A DNA stretch of 64,000 nt, taken from Linum tenue (Eukaryota > Streptophyta > Magnoliopsida > Malpighiales > Linaceae). Position numbers and translations under genes: made by a program. Of the stretch, positions 33,162 through 44,060 are shown piece after piece (the first letter of the stretch is position 1; the number at the start of each line of letters is the position of its first letter). Below the pieces are notes generated by a model. That model made no database searches and was not told where the DNA came from. It saw only the letters and a list, made by a program, of their open reading frames with translations. The DNA lies in the NCBI GenBank assembly GCA_946122785.1, contig CAMGYJ010000002.1, positions 21,798,492-21,862,491 on the forward strand, given 5' to 3'.

Positions 33162-34734
33162 GGGTAAATTGCAACTTTGGTCACTGAAATTGTTAAAAAC
33201 GTTCATGTTTGGTGACAAAAAATATTTAATTCCATTCGTGGTCACTCAAATTAGTTTAACAGTTCAAGTATGGTCACTCTCCGTTACCTTCCGTCAGTCT
33301 CCGTTAACGACGTCAGTGTTTTGCTGACGTGGCTAACAGAAATTCCCAATCAGCCTATTTTAACCCGAAAAATAAAATAAAAAAACCACCACATCATTAA
33401 AACTCGCCACGTCGTATACTTTAAACCAAACGGAACCAAATACCCCGTGACCCGACCCAGTCAACTTAACTAAAAACATTGAAACCGGCAGCCAAATCCC
33501 ACCCATCGGTGAAACTCTGGCCTCCGCAAACCCTCAGATCGCCGGTCGTCGGAGAAGAGGAACGGATGCAGCCCGTCCGCCACCCTCTCTATTCTGGTCG
33601 ACCCGGCCGCCCTTGCCCTCCGACTCCACCCACCCTTGTCCCTCTTCCTCTGCTTCCGTTGTCGAAAACAAGAAGAGGATCGCGACGGAGTAGTCAGAGA
33701 TCTTCTGGGTTTCTTCCGCGAGATAAAAGAATAAGCAGAGCAATCAGAGATCTGTCCGATGGAAGGCTCGTTGAATCGTGGACGTCGGTCAAACCGAGAC
33801 GCAGGTGGGGGTGATTTTTGGCGAGCTTTAGAGGCTGAGATTTGTTATTCGAAGGTGGATATTTGTGGGACTTAGCAGCGGCGGCAGGGAAATATTGTTA
33901 GTTGTTATACCGGAGGTTCGTTCTACCGCCGCCACCGCCCAAGGCGATGGAGGCTCCGTCGTTGTCGTAGTCCTGGTGGTTGTAGTAGTAGTTCTGCTTA
34001 GATCTGAATCTCTCCGTTTTTGTTTCAAAAAAGTGGAGCCACCACAAATGACAAGATAACACAAAGCGGTCTACAATAATGCTCTCACGGTCCGGGGATT
34101 TATTTCGGATTGGAGCTGAGATTTGGGTTTGTAAGAATTGAGGAACATGATGAGGGTTCGGGAAATGGATAAGACGATAGCGTTATTAATTTCAAGGACA
34201 ATGGCCACAGCGTCAACATCGATTGAGAGGAGAGAATAGCTTCCGGTGAGACTCCCGATGAGGATGGTGATGGCGGCGAAGGTGTTGTTTGGAGAAGGAA
34301 GAACTCGGAGGTAGAGTTGAGGAATGGAAGTGGTGGTTGTGGAAAAGAGAAAGGACGGTAAGTAAGGTATGTGGCTGTGGGGGAATTCAACGAAGGGAGG
34401 AGTTGTGCAACGGGGAGAAGGGGAGAAGATAATTATTATTGAGTAAATAAAAAATAAAAAATGTGTATAGGGTCAGGTCATGGGTTGGGTTGGTTTTGAT
34501 GACGTGGCATGTTGGGTATGAATTTTTTATGGTTAAAATAAGCTGATTGGGTGTTTCTGTTAGCCACGTTAGCAAAAAACTGACGTCGTTAACGGAGACT
34601 GACGGAAGGTAACGAACAGTGATCATACTTGAACTGTTAAACTAATTTGAGTGACCACGGATAGAATTAAATATTTTTAGTGACCAAACTTGAACGCTTT
34701 TAGTAATCCCAGTGACCAAAGTTGCAATTTACCC
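33162..34734. mobile_element. Non-autonomous MULE, 1.6 kb, imperfect ends
   Basis: The inverted ends begin gggtaaattgcaactttggt and carry the family blocks cgttaacg and tctccgtta. Each arm is about 200 bp, with more mismatches than at 15200 or 25889. The 9 bp flanks (aaagttcac and tatgttctg) agree at only five positions, so the target duplication is decayed or lost. The interior (33480-34390) is GC-rich with short frames on both strands; no protein is recognised. It sits just behind the last PIGQ piece. Confidence 0.75.
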
Positions 34735-35394
34735 TATGTTCTGTATCATCTAGTTTTGAGCGGTAGCAGTAAGCTTCAAAGTAGCCACGTTTTGTGGGCA
34801 GGGCAGAGATGGTTGTTCTTTCCACCAATTTCTCCCTCTTTCTCCGGTACCTACAATGGCGTCTTTGACGGCAAGTCAATTTACAGAATGGTAATGTTTA
34901 GAGTTATTTAAACAATTTGGGTCACCTCACCTTACCAGATCGGTAATTGAGACGATTGGTATGTTGCTTGCCGCAGCCAAATTTCTGAGATTTTCCAAGG
35001 AAGCGATGGACCCATCCTCTGGATCGACGATGGCCGAGATAACAGAGACCGGCGGCAACCCGACGAGTAGCATAACTAGATCAACAGAAGCTTCGGTGTG
35101 TCCAGCCCTTTCGGTACTTGAGTGGGAAAACGTGGCATGGTTTCCTGAACTCTTGAGGGTTGGACTCTGCAGAAGCTAGAGATGAGGTTCACGATCACCG
35201 TGAGCGGGTCCTTCGATTTGATTCTTGTGAAAAACGTCGGCGGTAACGGTGACGTGGCGCGATGGCGGTGATGGAGGAGGAGAAATGGTAGGTTTAGGTG
35301 TTTATAGAATAATAAGAATTAAATTTTATTTTTATTTTTTAATATTTGTGAAATGATGTGGAAATTGTAATTGTTTAAATTTTATTATTTTAAT
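34735..35394. other. Spacer with possible gene fragments
   Basis: Bases 34750-34900 could encode a short peptide and 34960-35180 is GC-rich, resembling MULE cargo, but no family is recognised. Confidence 0.35.
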
Positions 35395-35535
35395 ATTTTG
35401 TAATGGCCACGTCACTTATTTAACGGTCAACTATAATAGTTGACTGCCACATCAGCAAAACTAACGGAGACTAACGGAGAGTGACCAAATTTGAACTATT
35501 GGACTAATCTTAGTGACCATGAATGGAATTAAATA
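35395..35535. repeat. Right end of a truncated MULE (family of 25889/33162)
   Basis: It contains ggccacgtcacttatttaac, ttgactgccacatcagcaaa, actaacggagagtgaccaaa and gtgaccatgaatggaattaa, matching the inner and middle part of the right terminal repeats at 27240-27400 and 34560-34680. The outermost ~60 bp are absent; another element end begins at 35536. Confidence 0.7.
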
Positions 35536-35906
35536 GGCCAAATTCACTTGTGTAGCCAAAACTTTGACGATTTTGCCAAATATAGCCACTTTTGGGGAAA
35601 TACCAATAATAGCCAGAATTTTGAAAGTTTGATGACAATAATAGCCATTTCCGTTACATAATTTAACGACGTCAATGACACCGTTAGTCAATTTAACGGA
35701 ATGCTTACTTGGATGCCAACTCACCCTCTCTTTCGTTTCCACCTCAGCATTCACTGACAGATGGACGACACGTCATTACAAAAATAAAATAAAAAATAAA
35801 AAATTCATCAAAATATTCTATGTGGAAATGTTTTATCTTTATATTATTAATAAGGAAACGACTCGTATGCGTCAGACACATTCTATGCGACAGGATTCTC
35901 TACCGT
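35536..35906. repeat. Unclassified repeat end, copy A
   Basis: The start ggccaaattcacttgtgtag, with ccaaaactttgacgattttg and gaaataccaataatagccag, is repeated in the same orientation at 39081-39175. It resembles the terminal repeats of non-autonomous MULEs in style, but the opposite end is not found. Confidence 0.45.
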
Positions 35907-35937
35907 AGATCTAATCTAACGGTCATTATAAATTATA

Positions 35938-37130
35938 TTAAAATTAGTAATAATAATTACTACTTGCACCCCTTAAATAATTATATGTGCTATGAAGCCC
36001 CCCAATAATAATTATCGTTCTATTTTCTCACATGATACCTATTCGTTTTTGTGAGAACTCAGATGATACCTTATTTCTTCAATATCTTTTAATGAACACC
36101 CAAAAATTATACAATTGATAAAATAAAATTCCATTAAAAGGTTGCCCCAATTCGACAATCCTAAACCACCATCATCGTCATTACGATTTTTCTAGATACC
36201 CCAATTGCAAACCCCTAATTTTACCATCATCATCGTCCCTGCTTCCGACCTACATCGATTTTGGCTCATCATCTGTTTTTAAGGTCGCAGATGACAGCTA
36301 CCCTTTCGTGACGAATCCGAAGCAATTGACGGTGAGCGACTACCTTTACGTCGTGTAAACAATGACTAAGGCTGAAATGGAGAGAGGGGATTGGGTCTCG
36401 TCAAGGGAATTCTCTTGGTCGGAGTCCAGAATCGTAACGGAGTGAGAAAGTTTGGACGATGAAGAGAGACGGTCGTCGGATTACGGTGGTGAGTGGTGAT
36501 GGCGGCAACTGGATAATTGGAGGGGCCAGGGAAGACGACGATACATGAAAAAACGCCATCGTTTTGTGCTCGTCTCTGAATCGAAAGTGGCGTGGAACGG
36601 CGTCATTCTATAGGTGTAGCTGAAAACAAAATATTTTGAAATGGTGTGAGGGTCGAACCAGCGTCCTGGTCATTACCATGGGCATTTTTCACCATTGCTG
36701 ATGAACAAGCATTTTGATTTCATATACTTCCACTGTTATATTTATAATTGTCAAATCAGTTCTTGTAAAATTAAAACATAAAACTAAACTAAGCAGGCCT
36801 TTTGTATCAGGCCCATTAGGGTTAGTCGAGCAGATCGGCGGCAGTCCTCCCTTTGTCTCTTTAACAATAATGAATTGTAAAAAAAAAACAGAGAACAATA
36901 ATGGCAAAGTTGAAAATTGGAAGACTACTTACCTACCAAATCTAGCAAATGATTCATCTTCTGCTTTTTCTCCCCTCCCCATGCGCTGCCTTCTCTGTTT
37001 TCCTTCAGACACATACTCAACCGCCCTCCTCCTCTCTCTGCCTCCGTTGCATGTCTCCGCCTCCGTTGCTTGCACATCTTCGCCTCCGCCGATCAATCAA
37101 CCGCTGGTCGCTCAGTAGCGGTCTCCTCCT
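35938..37130. other. Intergenic region, no certain gene
   Basis: The stretch 36160-36600 has a mixed composition with possible short coding-like segments. The stretch 36940-37130 is C-rich and precedes the small gene. A 16 bp inverted pair, tagtcgagcagatcgg (near 36824) and ccgatctgctcgacta (near 37408), brackets 36824-37424. Confidence 0.4.
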
Positions 37131-37134
37131 CCCG

Positions 37135-37400
37135 GCCACCATCGTCGCCTGCCGCCTCCGCCGCTGATTCGCTGTAGCGGTTGTGGGAAGAAGAGCGGAG
37201 GAAAGTCGCCCGGACTAACCACGTCAGTTGTGGGAAGAAGAGCGGGCCACCATCGTCGCCTGCCACCTCCGCCGCTGATTCGCCCTAGCGTTTGTGGGAA
37301 GAAGAGCGGAGGAAAGTCGTCAGGACTAACCAAGTCGGTTGTGGGAAGAAGAGCGGACCACCATTGTCGCTTGCCACCTCCGTCGCTGATTCGCTCTAGC
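37135..37400 (+). repeat. GC-rich minisatellite, period 111 bp, ~2.4 copies
   Basis: Units start at about 37135, 37246 and 37357 with ccaccatcgtcgcctgcc, and contain gttgtgggaagaagagcgg twice per unit. It lies 200-470 bp upstream of the predicted gene at 37610. Confidence 0.85.
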
Positions 37401-37609
37401 TGATTCGTTCCCGATCTGCTCGACTAGCCACGCGGTGTCGCCGGCCACGTTTCCACCGCCGCAGGTACTTTTCTTTAATTGATTGTTAACTATTTGGTAC
37501 GTTTTATTAGAATAGTTGATCATAATGTGTTCTTATACTCCTATTGAACATCCACAGTACGTGCAAGAACAGAAATTGAGTAGGGTTTCCGTGCTGTAAT
37601 TTTCTGACA

Positions 37610-38247
37610 ATGGATTATATATCGCAATGGTACCCGTAAGTATTGTTTACCAACTAATCGTTACGACAGTCTACTCCGCTTCCTATTCCTTTTGTCAGCC
37701 ATTACTAACAGTTTTATTTATAGCGACTTTATGGTTGAGCCTGGTTTCGTTGCAAAGCTGAAGTATGAGGAAGCAGTATCTATGTCTATTTTGTCGGATT
37801 CAATCGAGCTTACATTGGTGCAAGAGAATGGTGACGATGAGGTTATTGAAATAAACTTTTTTGTCATTCATCCTTCTCGATCTCGTTTGCAGTTATTGTG
37901 TTTGTTAATGCTTGTTAATTTTTTTTTTTTGAAATTCCTTTTCTTGTTTTAAATACCAGGGCACTTCTTACCTCATCTCCGGACGTGTCAGCGAGGTGAA
38001 GACATCCTGGTGTGCTGAATGTAGAGTTCATTTGATCCACCTAACTATCGAGGATGATTATTTGGATCTTGAGGTTGTTTTCCCATCGACAAACTTGCGC
38101 AAAATCGTTTCAGATGTAGTAAGTGATAAAGATATGGCCAATGCCGATTTCGTTACCCTTATCAACTTGCTTGGTGGAAACTCTTATGAGTTTATGGTCG
38201 CATTGGGTCCTTGGAACAATGTGTCGAGTTATTTTGAGCTGTTATTG
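37610..38247 (+). CDS. Unrecognised three-exon gene or gene fragment
   Basis: The proposed exons are 37610-37635, 37724-37854 (ends gatgag before gt) and 37960-38247 (begins ggcacttcttac), with GT-AG introns that keep phase. The product starts MDYISQWYPDFMVEPGFVAK, continues with an acidic segment and a beta-rich part (SYLISGRVSEVKTSW; HLTIEDDYLDLEVVFP), then an alpha-rich end. The last exon is followed by ttg|gtaaaa, so further exons may be lost or missed. I recognise no family. The second donor (gag|gttatt) is weak. Confidence 0.4.
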
Positions 38248-38279
38248 GTAAAATTATTTTTTCCTCCCGGAAACTGAAT

Positions 38280-39049
38280 ACCATTTCAGCAATGTATATA
38301 GAATCTACTAAAGTTGCTTAGTGTCCGCCTTAATATTATTTCTCTTGTTATGCAAGTGTACTAAGTGTGTGAATACCACTTCTTAGAGTTGTTAGAAAAG
38401 AATCGATGATAATAACAAAAATAATTAAGGAAGTAAAGCAAAATAAATGAAGACGATGACAATTTTTGTATAGAAGTCAATGGCTTTACCGTGACTATAT
38501 TATATGAAAAAGCTATCTACATGTGCATACCATGCATTTGGACAATAAACCTTACATACTACTCACTAGATATATCTCTTTCGTCAGAACAATATGTTTT
38601 CAACACATTATGTGGTTGTGACACAGTCAATTTGCCATGTTTAAACACCATGTGTTTACATGTTATTTTGGTTAGTGAACTTGTATACTTTCATTACTAT
38701 TCGGGTTATACAATAAGTTTGGTTTGTGCGAGTCTAAAAAGGCATTATAATAGAAATCATGTAATATACACTTCTGACAAATTTGAGTTTCATACCACCA
38801 AAATTCAAAATAGTAAAACTTTGCGGCTTGATTTTACCTTGACCATCATCCCCATTATCTATGATTGAGTCTTGTAATTAGTGTTGAATGATTTGATTAT
38901 GATAGTTATTTAGATTTTGGAGCTGGATATATCGTATTTGTAGAAAATTTTATTTATTATATACAAAAGTTTTTGTAAAAAAAAATTGAAGTTGACACCT
39001 TAATCGATCTAGTTTTAAATCGAAGGAGTTAGGCTATGGAATGAATCGC
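38280..39049. other. AT-rich spacer, no gene seen
   Basis: An open frame at 38491-38868 codes Cys/Tyr/Leu-rich sequence without family resemblance and is probably accidental. Confidence 0.45.
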
Positions 39050-39080
39050 AGATCTAATCTAATGGTCATTATAAATTATA

Positions 39081-39180
39081 GGCAAAATACACTTGCATAC
39101 CCAAAACTTTCACCTTTGTGCCACTTATAGCCACATTTGGCGAAATACCACTAATAGCCACTTTTGAAAGATGTTGCGTA
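39081..39180. repeat. Unclassified repeat end, copy B (truncated)
   Basis: ggcaaaatacacttgcatac, gccacttatagccacatttg and gaaataccactaatagccac match the start of copy A at 35536. It is cut off at about 39178. Confidence 0.5.
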
Positions 39181-39295
39181 GGGGTGTACATGGGTCGGGT
39201 GGTCCGGGTTTAGCCATTTTATCACCCAACCCATGCACTACAGTTTGGAAAATATCAAACCCAAACCCACCAAAAAAAATTTAAACCCTACGGTT
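39181..39295. mobile_element. Fragment resembling a hAT element end
   Basis: taggggtgtacatgggtcgg followed by gtggtccgggtt is the style of plant hAT termini. Only about 115 bp remains, abutting the truncated LTR. No partner end or target duplication is found. Confidence 0.4.
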
Positions 39296-39683
39296 TGTTT
39301 ACTCCAGTGGAGGTTAGTCGCCCACTGGAGACTCAGATTGAGAGGGTCTGGAGACCTTTAATCGAGACTTCAGACTGTTTAAGAACCTTCCGCAGTATAA
39401 CTTTCATGAAAACTGAACTTGGTAAATCGCAATCCGGCTTAACTGCAGTCTAGGGGAAACCATATCCGGGTGACCTCTCTCGACTTGAAAACAACCGTTT
39501 AACTTGCTTCGTTTGTTTGTTAATTTGGACTTGCACTAAAGTTTCACTGCTTGATAACAAGAACTCACCGAGTAGTCATCAAATCTAGGACCCGGGTTGA
39601 CATTAAAACCCAAACCCGCTATACTACGCTTTAGGAAGTGGTTACACTTGGCCATTTTCCAGAGTGACAGTAGGAGTGAGTCA
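39296..39683 (+). repeat. Truncated 5' LTR (last 388 bp)
   Basis: It aligns without gaps to 49048-49435 and ends gtgagtca just before the primer site. The first ~950 bp are missing; a hAT-like fragment abuts the break. Confidence 0.92.
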
Positions 39684-39689
39684 AGTTTT

Positions 39690-39707
39690 TGGCGCCGTTG
39701 CCGGGGA
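39690..39707 (+). other. Primer binding site, complementary to tRNA-Asp
   Basis: tggcgccgttgccgggga is complementary to the 3' end of plant tRNA-Asp(GTC) with CCA, the usual primer of Athila elements. It starts six bases after the LTR end. Confidence 0.9.
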
Positions 39708-39831
39708 CGGCTAGGTTGTTGAAGAAAAGTGATTTATGTTACTTTAGCATTTTCATTTTCGCATTGAGTGTTTGTTCTTTCCCACTTGTGCCTTCACGGG
39801 TTTGCTTTGCTTGATTGTGTGCAGATAGTGC

Positions 39832-41558
39832 ATGACCCGTAGCCAGTCGGGAGGTTTACTGCCGTTGGATCCAGAGATTGAACGCACCTGCCACCAACTT
39901 AGGAGACAACATCGAGCTAGACTGGCTACGGAAGAGCGCATAGACGACCTTTGAGCAGCGAGTCCGAGGACGAGTACGAGATGGAAGGCGACCACAACAT
40001 ACCCCCGGTGAATCAGCTCTTGGGGAACGACCCCAGACCCCAGGCAGATGAGGTTCATCATCATCCACCGCCGCCGGGTCCCACTTTGGAGTACTACTAC
40101 ACTCCACGGATTGCTGACATCTGCCCGGTCATCCTCTATCCGCCTATTCCAGCGAACAATTTTGAGATCAAGCCATGCGGGATTCAACTCATTACATCCT
40201 CTATCCAGTTCCATGGCTTGAAGGATGAGGAGGCAAGGGTGCATCTTTCCCGTTTTCTGCAGTTGACGAACGGGTTCAAGCTGAACGGTGTCCCAGATGA
40301 CGCAATCCGTCTTCACCTCTTCCCCCATTCTCTGGCGGGGAATGCTAAGAGGTGGTTGGAGACCCAGCCCCCATTGTCCATCACTTCTTGGGACGATCTG
40401 GCAGACAAGTTCGTGCACAGGTACTATCCGGCATCGAAGACCACAGAGATTCAGCGGGAGATCACTCACTTCCGCCAAGAGCCAGACGAGTCACTTCGTG
40501 ATGCATGGGAGCGGTACATGGGATATTTCTGGCAGTGTCCCCATCATGGCTTCAGTGATGCATTCACAGTGGGGAACTTCTACATTGCTCTCTCCCCGGA
40601 CAACCAGAGGGTGATTGAGTATCTATGCCCAGGAGGGGATATTCTCACTAAGACTCCACCCAAGCTGAACCAGATGATTAGTACCTTGGCTGCCCGAGAT
40701 CATTCCTGGGGGCAGAACAGCAGAGGCAGAAATTCCCGGGACCGTGGTGTGCACGCTATGGAGGCCAGGTCCGGGTTAGAGCAGCAGGTGGCTGAGTTGG
40801 TGCAGACATTGAAGCAGCCCAACAGTCTTATTCCGGGCCGAGGTACAGCTACGCCTCCAGTAGCCCAGTGTTAGTGGTGTGAGAGCCCGAATCATCTGGT
40901 GGAGGACTGTCAGGCTATGAGGGAGTCCTCTACCCCCCAAGAGCAGGTGGACTTCATCGCCAATGCTCGGCGCCTTGACCCATACAGCAATACATACAAT
41001 AAGAGGTGGCGCCAACATCCCAACTTTGCTTGGAGCAGCAACGCCACTAAACCACCTGGTTTCCCAGCACCAGCGGGTGGTTTTCAGCAGAGACAGCCCT
41101 TCCAGGCTACGCAGGGGCCACCACCACAGCAGCAGCCTTACCAGCCTAGGCAGGGGCAGCCATTCCAGCAGCCCCAGCGTCAGTATGCCCAGCCCCCAGC
41201 AGCTGCAGCTCCAGATAATCAGATGACGGATCTGAAGAATATTTTGCAGGCATTCATGACCACCAGCCAGGCGAATTTCACGAGGATGGATTAGAACATA
41301 GCCTCACTGGAGGCAGGCCAGAGAAACCCAGGTGCCATTCTGCAAGATCTACAGAATCAGATTGGGAGCTTAGCTCGCGAAAACACTACCAGGGCACCAG
41401 GGACTCTGCCTGCCACCACTATTCCGAACCCTCGTGAACCTCACCAGCAGCTGGATGCCATCACCACCAGCAGTGGCAAGACCATATCTGCTGCTCCTGC
41501 CCAGCCCGGGCGAGACGAGCCACTACCTGCTTCAACACCTCCAGCTGATAATGCAGAA
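39832..41558 (+). pseudogene. Athila-like gag region
   Basis: The frame starts at ATG 39832 (MTRSQSGGLLPLDPEIERT), shifts frame at about 39950 and continues. The capsid-like core with FLQLTNGFKLNGVPDDAIRL and AKRWLETQPP lies at about 40200-40700, followed by a basic linker. A CCHC-type zinc knuckle at 40869-40910 is interrupted by TAG at 40872-40874. A Gln/Pro-rich stretch follows, with another TAG at 41292-41294. Gag forms the particle that packages element RNA in this family. Confidence 0.88.
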
Positions 41559-42755
41559 GTGGGGGAAGGCAGAGAAGCACCTGCTCCCAAGCCGCAGCCT
41601 GTGGTTAAGGAGCATATACCCCAGCTTCCCTTCCCCACTCGCCTTCATAAAGACAAGCTGGAGACAGAGTTTGCCAAGTTCATGGCAATGTTGAAGCAGG
41701 TCAACATCAGCATGCCGTTCGTGGAGGCACTGTCGAAGATGCCCAAGTATGCCAAGTTCATGAAAGACCTCCTCACCAACAAGAAGAAACTTGGGGATCT
41801 TTCGACAGTGATGCTAAGCGAGGAGTGTTCTGCTATCCTGCAGAACAAGTTGCCTGAGAAGCGCAAAGACCCAGGGAGTTTCACTATCCCTCTTGTTATT
41901 GGCAGCATGCATGTAGGAAAGTCCTTGGCGGACCTAGGCGCTAGCATAAATGTCATGCCTTACAAATTGTTTAAGAAGCTAGACCTAGGTGAACCTAGAG
42001 CTACTAGGATGAACATTCAGTTAGCCGATCGTTCCATCGTGCATCCTAGGGGTATCATTGAAGATCTGCTTGTTAATGTTGGTGCATTCACATAACCTGT
42101 TGACTTTGTTATTTTGGATATAAATGAGGATGTGGATGTGCCTTTGATTTTGGGTAGACCGTTTCTCGCCACCGCCAAGGCGCTTATTGATGTGCATAGT
42201 GGTAAATTGATTCTGCGTGCTGGTGATGAACATGCTACTTTTTCTGTGTCTGAGAATGGGAAACACTCTCATTTGCATGATGACATAGATTACTGTGATG
42301 TGCTTACTGATTTTGAGACCGCACTCGCCATAACGAGTGCGGGTACTGACGATGCTCTTGAGCTTTGTATTTTGCTAGGTGAGCAGGCATCGCAGGAGTC
42401 GCAGCTGGCGGAGCAGTTGGCCGCGTTGGAGAGTGGCCCATTCTTGGAGGGCGACAGGCTGTTCAAACCGATCTCATCCTCCACCCGCATCACTACCTCC
42501 TTGGAGGAACCACCAGAGCTGGAGCTTAAGCCCCTCCCTCCTCATTTGGAGTATGCATTTCTCCGGGAGGGGAATAAGCTGCCAGTCATCATCAGCTCGA
42601 CCCTCACACCCGAGCAGAAGAATAGACTGGTGGCCTTGCTGAAGCAGTACGAGCGAGCTTTAGCGTGGAAGATCACAGACATCCGGGGGATCAGCCCCTC
42701 CTTCTTCTCCCACCGGATACTGCTGGAGGATGAGATGCGGCCAGTGAGACAGTAG
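41559..42755 (+). pseudogene. Athila-like protease region
   Basis: It continues the gag frame. The retropepsin-type active-site block is DLGASINVMP (41931 on), followed by PLILGRPFLATAKALIDV in the second half. Stops are TAA at 42093-42095 and TAG at 42753-42755. The enzyme would cut the Gag-Pol precursor. Confidence 0.85.
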
Positions 42756-42764
42756 CAGAGAAGA

Positions 42765-44060
42765 TTGACACCGAACCTGGAGGCTGTGGCTCGGGCAGAG
42801 ATCGTGAAGCTGATGGACGCGGGGATCATCTTCGCCATTTCTGACAGCGAGTGGGTCAGTCCCACCCAGGTGGTACCCAAAAAGGGTGGGATGACCGTGG
42901 TGCCTAACGAGAAGAATGAGCTCATCCCGACGCGCACGGTGACTGGGTACCGGGTTTGCATTGATTATTGGCGTCTTAACGACGCCACTCGGAAGGACCA
43001 CTTCCCGCTGCCGTTCATTGATCAGATGCTGGAGAGATTGGCGGGGCACGAGTTCTACTGTTTCTTGGATGGGATGTCCGGGTACTTTCATATCCCCATT
43101 GCACCGGAGGACCAGGCGAAGACCACTTTCACCTGCCCCTTCGGCACATTTTCCTACAGGAGGATTCCATTCGGGCTATGCAATGCCCCGGCCACTTTTC
43201 AGCGATGCATGCTCGCCATTTTGACCGTCTGGTCGGCGAGATTATGGAGGTGTTTATGGACGATTTCTCGGTTTATGGAGACTCATTATCTCACTGTCTC
43301 CATAACCTGGAACTTGTCCTTAAACGGTGTGAAGAAACGAACCTGGCACTGAGTTGGGAGAAGTGTCACTTCATGGTTCGAGAAGGCATAGTTCTTGGGC
43401 ATAAGATCTCCAAGATGGGGATTGAGGTGGACAGAGCAAAGATCGAGACTATCAGCAAGCTGCCTCCTCCTACATCTGTTAAGGGGATCCGGAGTTTTTT
43501 AGGCCATGCAGGGTTCTACAGGCGGTTCATCAAGGATTTCTCGAAGATCGCCCTGCCCCTGACTAAGCTTCTAGAGAAGGATGCCCCCTTTTAGTTCACT
43601 GATGCATGCACAGCGGCGTTAACAACCTTGAAGGAGAAGCTCACCCAAGCTCCTATCATGGTTGTCCCTGACTGGTCCCTACCATTTGAGCTTATGTGCG
43701 ACGCCAGTGACTTTTCTGTTGGAGCTGTCTTGGGGCAGAGGCGAGATCAACACTTCCGACCCATCTACTACGCCTCGAAGACCCTCAATGATGCCCAGGA
43801 GAACTACACCACCATGGAGAAGGAGCTGCTCGCAGTGGTGTTTGCCTTCAATAAATTTCGTCCCTATCTGGTCTTGTCCCATGTGACCGTGTACAAAGAT
43901 CACTCCGCGATTCGATACCTGATGAGCAAGGCTGATGCCAAGCCTAGGCTCACACGATGGATCTTATTACTGCAGGAGTTTGATATTGAGATTCGGGACA
44001 AGAAGGGAGCGGAGAATGTTGCAACTGATCACCTCTCCCGGTTGGACGCCCCTCCTGCGG
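42765..44060 (+). pseudogene. Athila-like reverse transcriptase and RNase H
   Basis: Blocks in order: WVSPTQVVPKKGG, VCIDYWRLND, FCFLDGMSGY-type block (as seen FYCFLDGMSGY), RIPFGLCNAPATFQRCM, then after a one-base frameshift near 43220 the catalytic FMDD (43253-43264) and SFLGHAGFYRRFI. A TAG interrupts at 43592-43594. RNase H begins at about 43680 ([13 protein letters not shown]) and ends with ATDHLSRLD near 44045. Confidence 0.93.

Noticed and set aside
33162..34734. 9 bp target duplication for this MULE
   Set aside because: The flanks aaagttcac and tatgttctg agree at only five of nine positions, so no duplication is claimed.
36824..37424. 16 bp inverted pair as termini of a mobile element
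   Set aside because: The arms lie within unrelated sequence, no target duplication flanks them, and one arm is next to the minisatellite; chance or local inversion is as likely.
39951..39953. TTG as a gag start codon
   Set aside because: The true frame starts at ATG 39832 and shifts by one base near 39950; the TTG only marks where the downstream frame opens.
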